A DNA stretch of 64,000 bases from Betaproteobacteria bacterium (GTDB lineage: Bacteria; Pseudomonadota; Gammaproteobacteria; Burkholderiales; Casimicrobiaceae): assembly GCA_016717855.1 (NCBI GenBank), contig JADKEV010000039.1, forward strand, positions 1-64,000. Direction: 5' to 3'. Below the pieces are notes generated by a model. It was not told where the DNA came from, ran no database searches, and worked only from the letters and a program-made list of their open reading frames with translations. Positions 24,371 to 32,668 of the stretch are shown piece by piece. Made by a program: the position numbers and the translations under genes. How positions within the stretch are numbered: position 1 is the first letter of the stretch; each line of letters starts with the position of its first letter.

Positions 24371-25861
24371 ATGCAGGAATACGACACTCTCGCCGCGGTC
24401 GACCTCGGCTCCAATTCCTTTCATCTGCAAGTCGTGCGTGTGGTCGACGGGCAGATCTACGAACTGGACTCCATCAAGGAAACAGTGCGGCTCGGCGCCG
24501 GGCTCGAGGCCGACAAACGCCTGTCGGAAGCGGCGCAGGACACGGCCCTCGCCTGCCTGAACCGCTTCGGTGAGCGGCTGCGCGGCTTCGCGCCCGAGGC
24601 GGTGCGCGCGGTGGGGACCAACGCCTTGCGCGTTGCCAGGAACACCAAGTCATTTCTGTCCCGGGCGGAAAAAGTGCTTGGCTTTCCCATCGAGATCATC
24701 GCGGGGCGGGAGGAGGCGCGGCTAATCTATGTCGGCGTAGCGCACAGCCTGCCGGTATCGCCCAAGCACCGGCTGGTGGTGGACATCGGGGGCGGCTCGA
24801 CCGAGTGCATCATCGGCTCCGGCCTCGATCCCATCCACACCGAAAGTCTGTACATGGGCTGCGTGAGCCACACGCAGCGCTACTTCCCGGACGGCAAGAT
24901 CAGCGCCTCGCGGATGCAGAAGGCCGAGCTGGCCGCGCGCGCCGAATTGCAGACGATCACCAGCGAATTCGCGGAGACGGGGTGGCAGGAGGCGTTCGGC
25001 TCCTCCGGAACCGCGCGGACCGTGGGGGAGATGATCGTGCAAGGCGGCTTCGGTGAACGCGCGATCACGCCGCACGGCATCGCCGGCCTGCGCGCCGCGC
25101 TGATCGACGCCGGCAACTGGCGGGACCTGTCGATGCCGGGACTGCCCGCCGACCGGGTGCCGGTCATCGCGGGCGGCTTTGCGATCCTGGCCGCTGTCGT
25201 CGAGGAGCTGAACATCAAGCGCATGAGCCTGTCGGCCTACGCGCTGCGCCACGGCGTGCTGTTCGACCTGATCGGCCGCGCGCAGCACCACGACATGCGC
25301 GAGATCACGGTGCGCCAATTCCTGCGCCGGTACCAGGTCGATCTGGCGCAAGCCGCGCGCGTCGAAGCTGTCTCCCATGCCTTGTTTGAAACGCTTGCCC
25401 CAGGACTGCCGGACCCCCGGCGCGAGCATGCGCTGCAATTGCTGGCCTGGGCCGCGCGCCTGCACGAAATCGGCATCTCGATCTCCTACAGCGGCTATCA
25501 CAAGCACTCCGCCTACATCGTCCAGAACGCGGACATGCCCGGATTCTCCAGGGCCGATCAGGCCAGCCTCGCGCTGCTGCTGCTGGCGCACCGGGGGTCG
25601 CTGAACAAGCTGCGCGCGCTCGTCGCCAATGAAGACGATTGGGGGCTGATACTCGCGCTGCGGCTGGCCGTGCTGCTCAATCGCCGGCGGACCAACCGGG
25701 CAGCGCCGCCGGTGACGCTCTCCCGCGAGGACGGCAAGTTCCGCCTGGCCGTGGACCAGGCGTGGCTGGCCCAGCATCCGTTGTCGGAGGCCGCGCTGGA
25801 CAACGAAGTCGACCAGTGGAAAGCGATCGGCCTGAAGTTCCGGATTGACCCGACCGGGTAG
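24371..25861 (+). CDS. ppx: Exopolyphosphatase Ppx/GppA family
   Basis: This 496-residue member of the ASKHA phosphatases has the first phosphate loop AAVDLGSNSFHLQVVRV, the second VVDIGGGSTECIIG, a catalytic-region glutamate in AGREEARLIYVGV, and a C-terminal HD-like helical domain (ARLHEIGISISYSGYHKHS). Exopolyphosphatases release orthophosphate from polyphosphate ends; GppA-type members also hydrolyse pppGpp, and sequence alone does not separate the two. It is divergent from DUF2252 across 161 bp and convergent with the CYTH-CHAD gene, a frequent partner in polyphosphate metabolism. Confidence 0.93.
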   Translation: MQEYDTLAAVDLGSNSFHLQVVRVVDGQIYELDSIKETVRLGAGLEADKRLSEAAQDTALACLNRFGERLRGFAPEAVRAVGTNALRVARNTKSFLSRAEKVLGFPIEIIAGREEARLIYVGVAHSLPVSPKHRLVVDIGGGSTECIIGSGLDPIHTESLYMGCVSHTQRYFPDGKISASRMQKAELAARAELQTITSEFAETGWQEAFGSSGTARTVGEMIVQGGFGERAITPHGIAGLRAALIDAGNWRDLSMPGLPADRVPVIAGGFAILAAVVEELNIKRMSLSAYALRHGVLFDLIGRAQHHDMREITVRQFLRRYQVDLAQAARVEAVSHALFETLAPGLPDPRREHALQLLAWAARLHEIGISISYSGYHKHSAYIVQNADMPGFSRADQASLALLLLAHRGSLNKLRALVANEDDWGLILALRLAVLLNRRRTNRAAPPVTLSREDGKFRLAVDQAWLAQHPLSEAALDNEVDQWKAIGLKFRIDPTG

Positions 25862-25883
25862 CCGCGCGGCGGCAGCCTGGCCG

Positions 25884-27422
25884 TCACTTTCTCCGCGGCG
25901 GTCCGATCCGCTCTATCTGCCGCCAGCGCCGATCGAGCTTGCTTGCCGCGCGGCGCGCGTCGGCCGACAGGAAGCCGTTGACGAATCCCGCGCTCTCCGC
26001 CAAGGCTGGATCCGCCTGCACCAACTGCCGCAGCAATCCGGCCGCAACCGCGGCGTCGTTCATGCGACCCAGAATATCCTGCATCGCTGTCAGCGCCTTC
26101 ACGTAACGCCGCAGGCGCCGCGGCGGATAAAGCGACGCAAAGAAGTCCGTCGCATAGCGGACGCGCTTGGCAACGATGCGCACTTGATGCCGAGCTTCCG
26201 GCGTCGCCCCGGAGAGCCCGGCGCCCTGCCTGAGCAGCCGGCCGTGCCAGTTCTTCAGCACTCGCGCGGCAAACCTTCCCAGCGGCGCCGCGAGCGCCGC
26301 CTGCTGCGCGGGCGGCAACGCCTCGTGCGCCACGGCGCCCAGCAGCCAGTGGCCCAGCGTCAGCAGCAGTCGCGCATAGCGTGCCGAGTCCACGGCCTCT
26401 GCCGCCCGCTTCCGCTTGGCCGTTGCCAGCGCCAGCGCGGCGGCGCGCAGCGGCTCGATTCCGGTTGCGGCCGGGCACGCATCCCCGACTTCGGCCAGCG
26501 TGATCCCGGCCAGGACTTCCCAGTCGCGCGCGGCGCCGAGTTCGGCGGCCAGCCACTTGATCTCCGTTTGCAGCGCCGCCGGACAGGGCGCAACGCGCTC
26601 GAACAACCGCAGGGCAACGCGCAGCCTGCGCACGCCCACGCGCATCTGGTGCACGCTCTCGATGTCGCCGCCCAGCGTCACGCCGTCTTCATTGCCCTGG
26701 ATCTGGGCCAGGCAATTGCCGACGATTGCGCGCAGTCCCTGCTCGACCCTGGGCTGTGCCGGGAATCGAAGCGGCACCGCCTTCACCACCGCGGGTGGTC
26801 CGGGCGCGCGCAGCGCGAATCCGCGCTCGGCCTTGCTGACATTGCTTACCCGCAACGGCAGCGCGGCCTGCAGTTCGAGCGCAAGCCCGAACAGCCGCGC
26901 CGGATCGCCGGACTTGAGTTCCAGTTCGACTTCACTGATCGGCGCCCGCGCCGTTTCGTGTTCGGCCGTGCCCTGGTCGAGCGCAAGTTCCAGCTCGGTT
27001 CCATCGTCGAGGCGCAGCTGCCACGACGTGCGCCGGAACCGGGTCGTGAAGATCGGGACCAACCCTTGGCTTAAGTCCGGAACCGCCAGGATGCCGGCCC
27101 ATTCGGGATCGATGCCGTCCAGTTCCCGTAGCGCCGCCAGATCCGGCGCCGGCCCGGACGTGCGGGTTTCCCATTCCTGCCGGCTATGCAGGCCCGCCGC
27201 CACGTCTCCACCCGCCTTCAGCGTCTGGATCCAGCGGCGCGCGACCCGCCGCACGCGCAACGCGGCGCCATGCCGGCGCAGGATCAGGTCCGCCGTGTCG
27301 AAGTACGTCGCGGCCAGCCGTTGCACGCGAGGTGGTCCGATGGCGTGCCGGACCAGCAGCGGATGGCGGCGCAGCGCCGCGGCTGCGTCCGGTTCGATGC
27401 GAAGCTTGAGTTCGATTTCCAT
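25884..27422 (-). CDS. CYTH-CHAD protein, inorganic triphosphatase-like
   Basis: This 512-residue two-domain protein begins MEIELKLRI, carrying the ExExK signature of the CYTH triphosphate-tunnel fold, with TYFDTADLILRRHGAALRVRR and the C-terminal strand EVELELKSG of that domain (1-200). Residues 215-505 are a CHAD domain with conserved histidines (VHQMRVGVRRLRVALRLF; ARHQVRIVAKRVRYATDF). CYTH domains hydrolyse inorganic triphosphate, and CHAD domains bind polyphosphate granules. The combination fits the neighbouring ppx, ppk2 and ppk. The start MEIELK was chosen because the family begins exactly there; the frame is open 47 codons upstream. Confidence 0.9.
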   Translation of the reverse strand: MEIELKLRIEPDAAAALRRHPLLVRHAIGPPRVQRLAATYFDTADLILRRHGAALRVRRVARRWIQTLKAGGDVAAGLHSRQEWETRTSGPAPDLAALRELDGIDPEWAGILAVPDLSQGLVPIFTTRFRRTSWQLRLDDGTELELALDQGTAEHETARAPISEVELELKSGDPARLFGLALELQAALPLRVSNVSKAERGFALRAPGPPAVVKAVPLRFPAQPRVEQGLRAIVGNCLAQIQGNEDGVTLGGDIESVHQMRVGVRRLRVALRLFERVAPCPAALQTEIKWLAAELGAARDWEVLAGITLAEVGDACPAATGIEPLRAAALALATAKRKRAAEAVDSARYARLLLTLGHWLLGAVAHEALPPAQQAALAAPLGRFAARVLKNWHGRLLRQGAGLSGATPEARHQVRIVAKRVRYATDFFASLYPPRRLRRYVKALTAMQDILGRMNDAAVAAGLLRQLVQADPALAESAGFVNGFLSADARRAASKLDRRWRQIERIGPPRRK

Positions 27423-27710
27423 GATTTCCGCGCTGCGATGCCGTCGCAATGTGCAGCCGATGGTACAGCAACCGGCAGGCGGACACGCCGGTTGGGCGGG
27501 CGCAAATGACCCCGTTGCCCGCATGGCATGCCCGACCTGAAAGCGTGCCTTCGGCCGGGGCAAAACCGATTGCCTGCCAAACAGCCTCGGAGTATCCTTC
27601 GCGCCTTACGCAGGCAGGCGACACGATCGCCGGCCGGCATGGCCCGCTTCCCGGATCACCGGCCGCGAAACGGCGCCCCCAAAAACACGATTTTTGCGGA
27701 AGAGACAGCC

Positions 27711-30700
27711 ATGAATGCCCCCCTGCCCCCGTCGGCGCTGTTGAACGTCGCGCTGGACGACAAGTACACCCTCGACAAGGGGCACGCCTTCATGACGGGC
27801 ACGCAGGCGCTGATCCGCCTGCTGATCCTGCAGCGCCAGCGCGACCAGCTGGCCGGACTCAACACCGCGGGCTACGTCTCCGGCTATCGCGGCTCGCCGC
27901 TGGGCGGCCTCGACCAGGGCCTGTGGAAGGCCGAAAAATTCCTCGCCGCGCATCACATCAAATTCCAGCCGGGCGTCAACGAGGACATGGCGGCCACCGC
28001 GATCTGGGGCACGCAGCAGGTGAACCTATACCCGGGCGCCAAGTACGACGGCGTGTTCTCGATGTGGTACGGCAAAGGCCCCGGCGTCGATCGCAGCGGC
28101 GACGTGCTGCGGCACGCTAATTTCGCGGGCACGGCGCCGCACGGCGGCGTGCTGGTGCTGGCCGGCGACGATCACGCGGCCAAGTCCTCGACCGTCCCCC
28201 ACCAGTCCGACCACGCCTTTGCCGCGGCGTTGATTCCCGTGCTGTACCCGTCGTCGGTGCAGGAAATCCTGGACCTGGGCCTGCACGGCTGGGCGATGAG
28301 CCGCTACTCGGGCTGCTGGGTCGCGTTCAAGTGCGTGGCAGACACCGTGGAGTCGTCGGCATCGGTCGCCATCGATCCCGAGCGGCTGCAGATCGTGATC
28401 CCGACCGACTTCGCGATGCCCGCCGACGGCCTGAACATCCGCTGGCCCGACCCCTTCCTGGTGCAGGAAGCGCGGATGCACGACCACAAGATCTACGCGG
28501 CGCTGCACTACGCGCGCGTGAACAAGCTGAACAAGATCATCTTCGACTCGCCCAGGGCGCGCTTCGGCATCATCACCAGCGGCAAGTCGTATCTCGACGT
28601 GCGCCAGGCGCTGGGCGACCTGGGCATCGACGAAGCGCAGGCGGCGGAACTCGGCATCCGGCTGTTCAAGGTGGCGATGCCGTGGCCGCTGGAACCCGAG
28701 TCGGTCCGGCAGTTCGCCGAGGGCCTCGAAGAAATCCTGGTGGTCGAGGAAAAGCGCCAGATCGTCGAGTACCAGTTGAAGGAGCAGCTCTACAACTGGC
28801 GCGAGGACGTGCGCCCGCGCGTGGTGGGCAAGTTCGACGAAAGAGGCGAATGGGGCCAGCCGCATCGCGACTGGCTGCTGCCGGCGCCGGGCGAACTCAC
28901 CCCGGCGATGGTCGCCCGGGTGATCGCCGGCCGTATCGCGCGCTTCCACACCTCGGAGCGGATCCGGCAGCGCGTGGATTTCATCAATGCCAAGGAAGCG
29001 GCGCTGGCGCGCCCGAAGATCGCCCTGGCGCGCACGCCGTACTTCTGCTCGGGCTGCCCGCACAACACGTCGACCAGGGTGCCCGAAGGCAGCCGCGCGG
29101 TCGCCGGCATCGGCTGCCACTTCATGTCGGTGTGGATGGACCGCGAGACGTCGACGTTCACGCACATGGGCGGGGAAGGCGTGTCCTGGCTGGGCCAGGC
29201 GCCGTTCACCGAGACCCGGCACATCTTCGCCAACATCGGCGACGGCACCTACTTTCACTCGGGCATCCTGGCCATCCGCGCGGCGATCGCGTCCAGGGTC
29301 AACATCACGTACAAGATCCTGTTCAACGACGCGGTGGCGATGACCGGCGGCCAGCCGCACGACGGGATGGTAACGCCGGTGCAGATCGCCGCCCAGGTCG
29401 CCGCCGAGGGCGCCCGGGAAGTGGTGGTCGTCACTGACGAGCCCGCGAAGTACTCCCCCAGCCCGTTCGCCGCCGGTGTCAAGGTGCACCATCGCGACGA
29501 ACTCGATGCCGTGCAGCGCCGGCTGCGCGAAGTCGAGGGCACGACGGTCATCATCTATGACCAGACGTGCGCGGCCGAAAAGCGCCGCCGCCGGAAGCGC
29601 GGTGCGATGCCGGACCCGGCCAGGCGCATTTTCATCAACGAACTGGTATGCGAAGGCTGCGGCGACTGCGGCGTGCAATCCAATTGCGTGTCCATCGCGC
29701 CGTTGGAAACCGAGTTCGGCCGCAAACGCGCGATCGACCAGTCCACCTGCAACAAGGACTATTCCTGCGTCAAGGGCTTCTGTCCCAGCTTCGTCGCGGT
29801 CGAAGGCGGCCGGTTGAAGAAGCCCGAGAAGGCCAGCCTGGACGCGTGGCCGGCCCTGCCGGACCCGGACCTGCCCGACCTCGACAAGCCGTACGGCATC
29901 CTGGTGACCGGCATCGGCGGCACCGGCGTGGTCACCATCGGCGCGATCCTCGGCATGGCCGCGCACCTCGAGGGCCGGGGCGCTTCGGTGCTCGACATGG
30001 CCGGGCTGGCGCAAAAGAACGGCGCGGTGCTCTCGCACGTGCGCATCGCGCCCTCGCCCGAGGGCTTGCACGCGACCCGCATCGCCGCGGGCGACGCGGA
30101 CCTGGTTCTCGCCTGCGACATCCTGGTGGGCGTCGGCGCCGAGGCGATCGCCAAGATGCAGCAGGGGCGCACCCGGGCCGTGGTCAACACCGCGCTGGCG
30201 ATGCCCGCGGACTTCACGCGCAATCCCGACCTCAAGTTCCCGCTGGGCTCGATGGAGCAGGAAATCCGCGACGCCGTGGGCGCCGATTCCGCGGACTTCA
30301 TCGACGCGACGAAGCTGGCGCTGGGGCTGATGGGCGATTCGATCGCGACCAACCTGTTCATGGTCGGCTACGCGTACCAGAAGGGCCTGCTGCCGGTTTC
30401 CGCGGCCGCGATTATCCGCTCGATCGAACTCAACGGCGCAGCGGTGGAATCGAACACCAAGAGCTTTCGCTGGGGCCGCCTCGCCGCGATCGACCGCGCC
30501 GGCGTGACGGCAGCGGCCACGCCGCAGCAGGCGGCGCCCGCTTCGCAGCGGCTCTCCGGGTCGCTGGACGAGTCAATCGCGCGCCGCGTCGAATTCCTCA
30601 CCGCGTACCAGGACGCGGCGTACGCCCGCCGCTACAGCGACCTGGTCGCGCTGGTGCGCCAGACCGAGTCCGCGCGCATGCCCGGGCAGACCGCGCTGGC

Positions 30701-31235
30701 CGAGGCGGTCGCCCGCTACTGGTTCAAGCTGCTGGCGATCAAGGATGAGTACGAAGTCGCGCGTCTCTACACCGACGGCGAGTTCGCCAGGCGGGTTGCG
30801 GCGCAGTTCGAGGGCGACTACACGCTCAAGTTCCAGCTCGCCCCGCCGCTCTGGGTCAAGCCCGATCCGGTCACCGGCCACGTCGCCAAACGCGAATACG
30901 GGCCGTGGATGATCAAGGCGTTCGGGCTGCTGGTGGCAATGAAGCGTTGGCGCGGCACCGCATTCGACGTGTTCGGGCGCAGCGCCGAGCGCCGGATGGA
31001 ACGGCAACTGATCAAGGACTACGCCAGTCTCATGGACGAGGTGCTGGCAGGGCTGGCGCCGCACAATCACGCGCTGGCGGTCGCGCTGGCCCGGATCCCG
31101 GAAGAGGTTCGCGGCTTCGGCCACGTCAAGAATCGGCATGTCACGCTGGCGAAAACGAAGGAAGAAGCGCTGCTGGCGGAATTTCGCGCGGCGCAGCGTA
31201 CGATTGCGATCGTCCCGGCAAAGGCGGCGGCATAG
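27711..31235 (+). CDS. Indolepyruvate:ferredoxin oxidoreductase, fused alpha-beta type
   Basis: The 1174-residue single chain combines what are IorA and IorB in archaea. The N-terminal 2-oxoacid:ferredoxin oxidoreductase part includes GYVSGYRGSPLGGLDQ and a TPP-binding region (CPHNTSTRVPEGS; FANIGDGTYFHSG; NDAVAMTGGQPHDG). A ferredoxin-like cysteine cluster follows (NELVCEGCGDCG; CNKDYSCVKGFCP, about 645-695). The gamma-type domain has VTGIGGTGVVTIGAILGMAA and a C-terminal DUF6537-like extension. It oxidatively decarboxylates aryl or branched 2-oxoacids to acyl-CoA with reduction of ferredoxin. ATG 27711 is chosen for the family N-terminus. A terminator follows. Confidence 0.92.
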   Translation: MNAPLPPSALLNVALDDKYTLDKGHAFMTGTQALIRLLILQRQRDQLAGLNTAGYVSGYRGSPLGGLDQGLWKAEKFLAAHHIKFQPGVNEDMAATAIWGTQQVNLYPGAKYDGVFSMWYGKGPGVDRSGDVLRHANFAGTAPHGGVLVLAGDDHAAKSSTVPHQSDHAFAAALIPVLYPSSVQEILDLGLHGWAMSRYSGCWVAFKCVADTVESSASVAIDPERLQIVIPTDFAMPADGLNIRWPDPFLVQEARMHDHKIYAALHYARVNKLNKIIFDSPRARFGIITSGKSYLDVRQALGDLGIDEAQAAELGIRLFKVAMPWPLEPESVRQFAEGLEEILVVEEKRQIVEYQLKEQLYNWREDVRPRVVGKFDERGEWGQPHRDWLLPAPGELTPAMVARVIAGRIARFHTSERIRQRVDFINAKEAALARPKIALARTPYFCSGCPHNTSTRVPEGSRAVAGIGCHFMSVWMDRETSTFTHMGGEGVSWLGQAPFTETRHIFANIGDGTYFHSGILAIRAAIASRVNITYKILFNDAVAMTGGQPHDGMVTPVQIAAQVAAEGAREVVVVTDEPAKYSPSPFAAGVKVHHRDELDAVQRRLREVEGTTVIIYDQTCAAEKRRRRKRGAMPDPARRIFINELVCEGCGDCGVQSNCVSIAPLETEFGRKRAIDQSTCNKDYSCVKGFCPSFVAVEGGRLKKPEKASLDAWPALPDPDLPDLDKPYGILVTGIGGTGVVTIGAILGMAAHLEGRGASVLDMAGLAQKNGAVLSHVRIAPSPEGLHATRIAAGDADLVLACDILVGVGAEAIAKMQQGRTRAVVNTALAMPADFTRNPDLKFPLGSMEQEIRDAVGADSADFIDATKLALGLMGDSIATNLFMVGYAYQKGLLPVSAAAIIRSIELNGAAVESNTKSFRWGRLAAIDRAGVTAAATPQQAAPASQRLSGSLDESIARRVEFLTAYQDAAYARRYSDLVALVRQTESARMPGQTALAEAVARYWFKLLAIKDEYEVARLYTDGEFARRVAAQFEGDYTLKFQLAPPLWVKPDPVTGHVAKREYGPWMIKAFGLLVAMKRWRGTAFDVFGRSAERRMERQLIKDYASLMDEVLAGLAPHNHALAVALARIPEEVRGFGHVKNRHVTLAKTKEEALLAEFRAAQRTIAIVPAKAAA

Positions 31236-31265
31236 TCGGGCCAGGCGCGGCGGGTTTCCTCTATC

Positions 31266-31296
31266 GGCCCGGAGGCAGTATGCCGGGCCTTTTTTT
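31266..31296 (+). terminator. Intrinsic terminator after the oxidoreductase gene
   Basis: GGCCCGG (31266-31272) pairs with CCGGGCC (31283-31289) and is followed by seven T. It lies 31 bp after the stop. Confidence 0.85.
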
Positions 31297-31430
31297 GTCC
31301 TGGCACCCGGCCGCGACCGGGGAAGACTCGGCGGCTGGGGTGCTTCGTTGCGCGGGCACGATCCGGCCCCGCACCGATCACCGCCGAAGGGTCCTCCCCG
31401 CTCGCGGCCGCTGCGCCTTGCGGCAGCCTG

Positions 31431-31571
31431 CTACCGCGCGAGCAGCAACACCACGCCCATCGCGACCACTGCCACGGCGCAGGCCGTCGCCACGGCGCCG
31501 CCGATCAGCAGCGCGAATTCGACCACGTTCGAGCGCACCGCCAGTCCCTGCACTTCCCTGTTTCCTGTCAT
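31431..31571 (-). CDS. Small 46-residue membrane protein, unknown
   Basis: Start MTGNREVQGL at 31571 has an excellent GAGGAGAG site seven bases upstream. A single strongly hydrophobic segment (FALLIGGAVATACAVAVVAM, to near the C-terminus) follows a polar N-terminus. The product resembles no family I can name. It is 29 bp downstream of the 63-residue gene on the same strand and may be cotranscribed. Confidence 0.5.
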   Translation of the reverse strand: MTGNREVQGLAVRSNVVEFALLIGGAVATACAVAVVAMGVVLLLAR

Positions 31572-31600
31572 CTGTTCTCTCCTCGACTGCATGCTTTCCG

Positions 31601-31792
31601 TCACCAGCACATCCGCATCCGCTTGCGCAACAACCGCGCCTGCCGCTCCGCGTCGGCGAACCACGCCCGGCACGGACAGCCCGGACGCACCCGCTCACGC
31701 TTGTCGACCAGGCCGTGCGTGGCTCGATGCACCTCGCCGTCCTGCCGGCAGCGCCCCCGGCAAAATCGCGTCTCCGGCAGCAGGTTGTGCAT
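31601..31792 (-). CDS. Small basic Cys-containing 63-residue protein, unknown
   Basis: Start MHNLLPETRF at 31792 is preceded by GCGGAG at good distance. The product is very basic with five cysteines, including CRGRC and GCPCR, a possible metal-binding pair. The frame is open much further upstream but as antisense of the pdsR gene, so only this part is considered. The evidence is the ribosome-binding site and cysteine pattern only. Confidence 0.4.
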   Translation of the reverse strand: MHNLLPETRFCRGRCRQDGEVHRATHGLVDKRERVRPGCPCRAWFADAERQARLLRKRMRMCW

Positions 31793-31969
31793 CGCGTACT
31801 CCGCAGGCTGGTCATGGGATGCATTCAAGCCCACAACTCCTGCCGCGCGCGGCGCTCCACGGGACATTGTGCCGATGAATTCTGGCAATCTGCTGACAGA
31901 ATGAATGGAGTGGCCCCGCCCGGGGGCGCGGTGTATATTCGGCAACATTCGAATTTCGGTCGCCCCGCC

Positions 31970-32668
31970 ATGTCCCGCCGCATCGCCATTGTTGAAGACG
32001 AACCCGCGATCCGGGACAACTACGCCGACGCGCTCAAGCGGCACGGCTACGACGTATGGACCTTTCCCGACCGCGCCCGGGCGACCGACGCGTTCGCCCA
32101 CCGCCTGCCCGACCTGGTGCTGATCGACGTCGGGCTGGGCGTCGAAATCGACGGCGGCTTCACGCTCTGCCGCGACCTGCGCGCGATGTCCCCGACGCTG
32201 CCGGTGATCTTCCTGACGGCGCGCGATTCCGAATTCGACGTCGTCTCCGGCCTGCGCATGGGCGCCGACGACTACGTGCCCAAGACGGTGAGCCTGCCGA
32301 ACCTGATCGCCCGGATCGCCGCGCTGTTTCGCCGTGCCGACCTCGCGAACAGCCCTGCGACGCAGGAAGACCTGCTGACCCGCGGCGCGCTGACGCTGGA
32401 CATGAAGCGGATGGCCGTGCGCTGGAACAACGTCCCGATCGAGCTGACCCTGACCGAGCTGTGGATGGTGCATGCGCTGGCGCGCTATCCCGGCCACGTC
32501 AAGGACCGTGATGCCCTGATGCGCGAGGCGAACATCGTCGTCGACGACGGCACCATCACCTCGCACATCAAGCGCATACGCCGCAAGTTCCAGGCGGCCG
32601 ACAACATGTTCGAAGCCATCGAAACCGTGTACGGAATGGGCTACCGCTGGCAGTCGCCGGCGGATTGA
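31970..32668 (+). CDS. pdsR: Response regulator PdsR of the proteobacterial dedicated sortase system
   Basis: This 232-residue OmpR-type regulator has a receiver domain with phosphoacceptor Asp in LVLIDVGLGVEIDGG and a Lys region DDYVPKTVSLPNLI, then a winged helix (GTITSHIKRIRRKFQ; IETVYGMGYRW). The stretch EIDGGFTLCRDLRAMS and the sequence ALARYPGHVKDRDALM are characteristic of the PdsR subfamily encoded with a dedicated class of proteobacterial sortases. The kinase gene overlaps its stop. No sortase or LPXTG-type substrate gene is in this window. Confidence 0.85.
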   Translation: MSRRIAIVEDEPAIRDNYADALKRHGYDVWTFPDRARATDAFAHRLPDLVLIDVGLGVEIDGGFTLCRDLRAMSPTLPVIFLTARDSEFDVVSGLRMGADDYVPKTVSLPNLIARIAALFRRADLANSPATQEDLLTRGALTLDMKRMAVRWNNVPIELTLTELWMVHALARYPGHVKDRDALMREANIVVDDGTITSHIKRIRRKFQAADNMFEAIETVYGMGYRWQSPAD

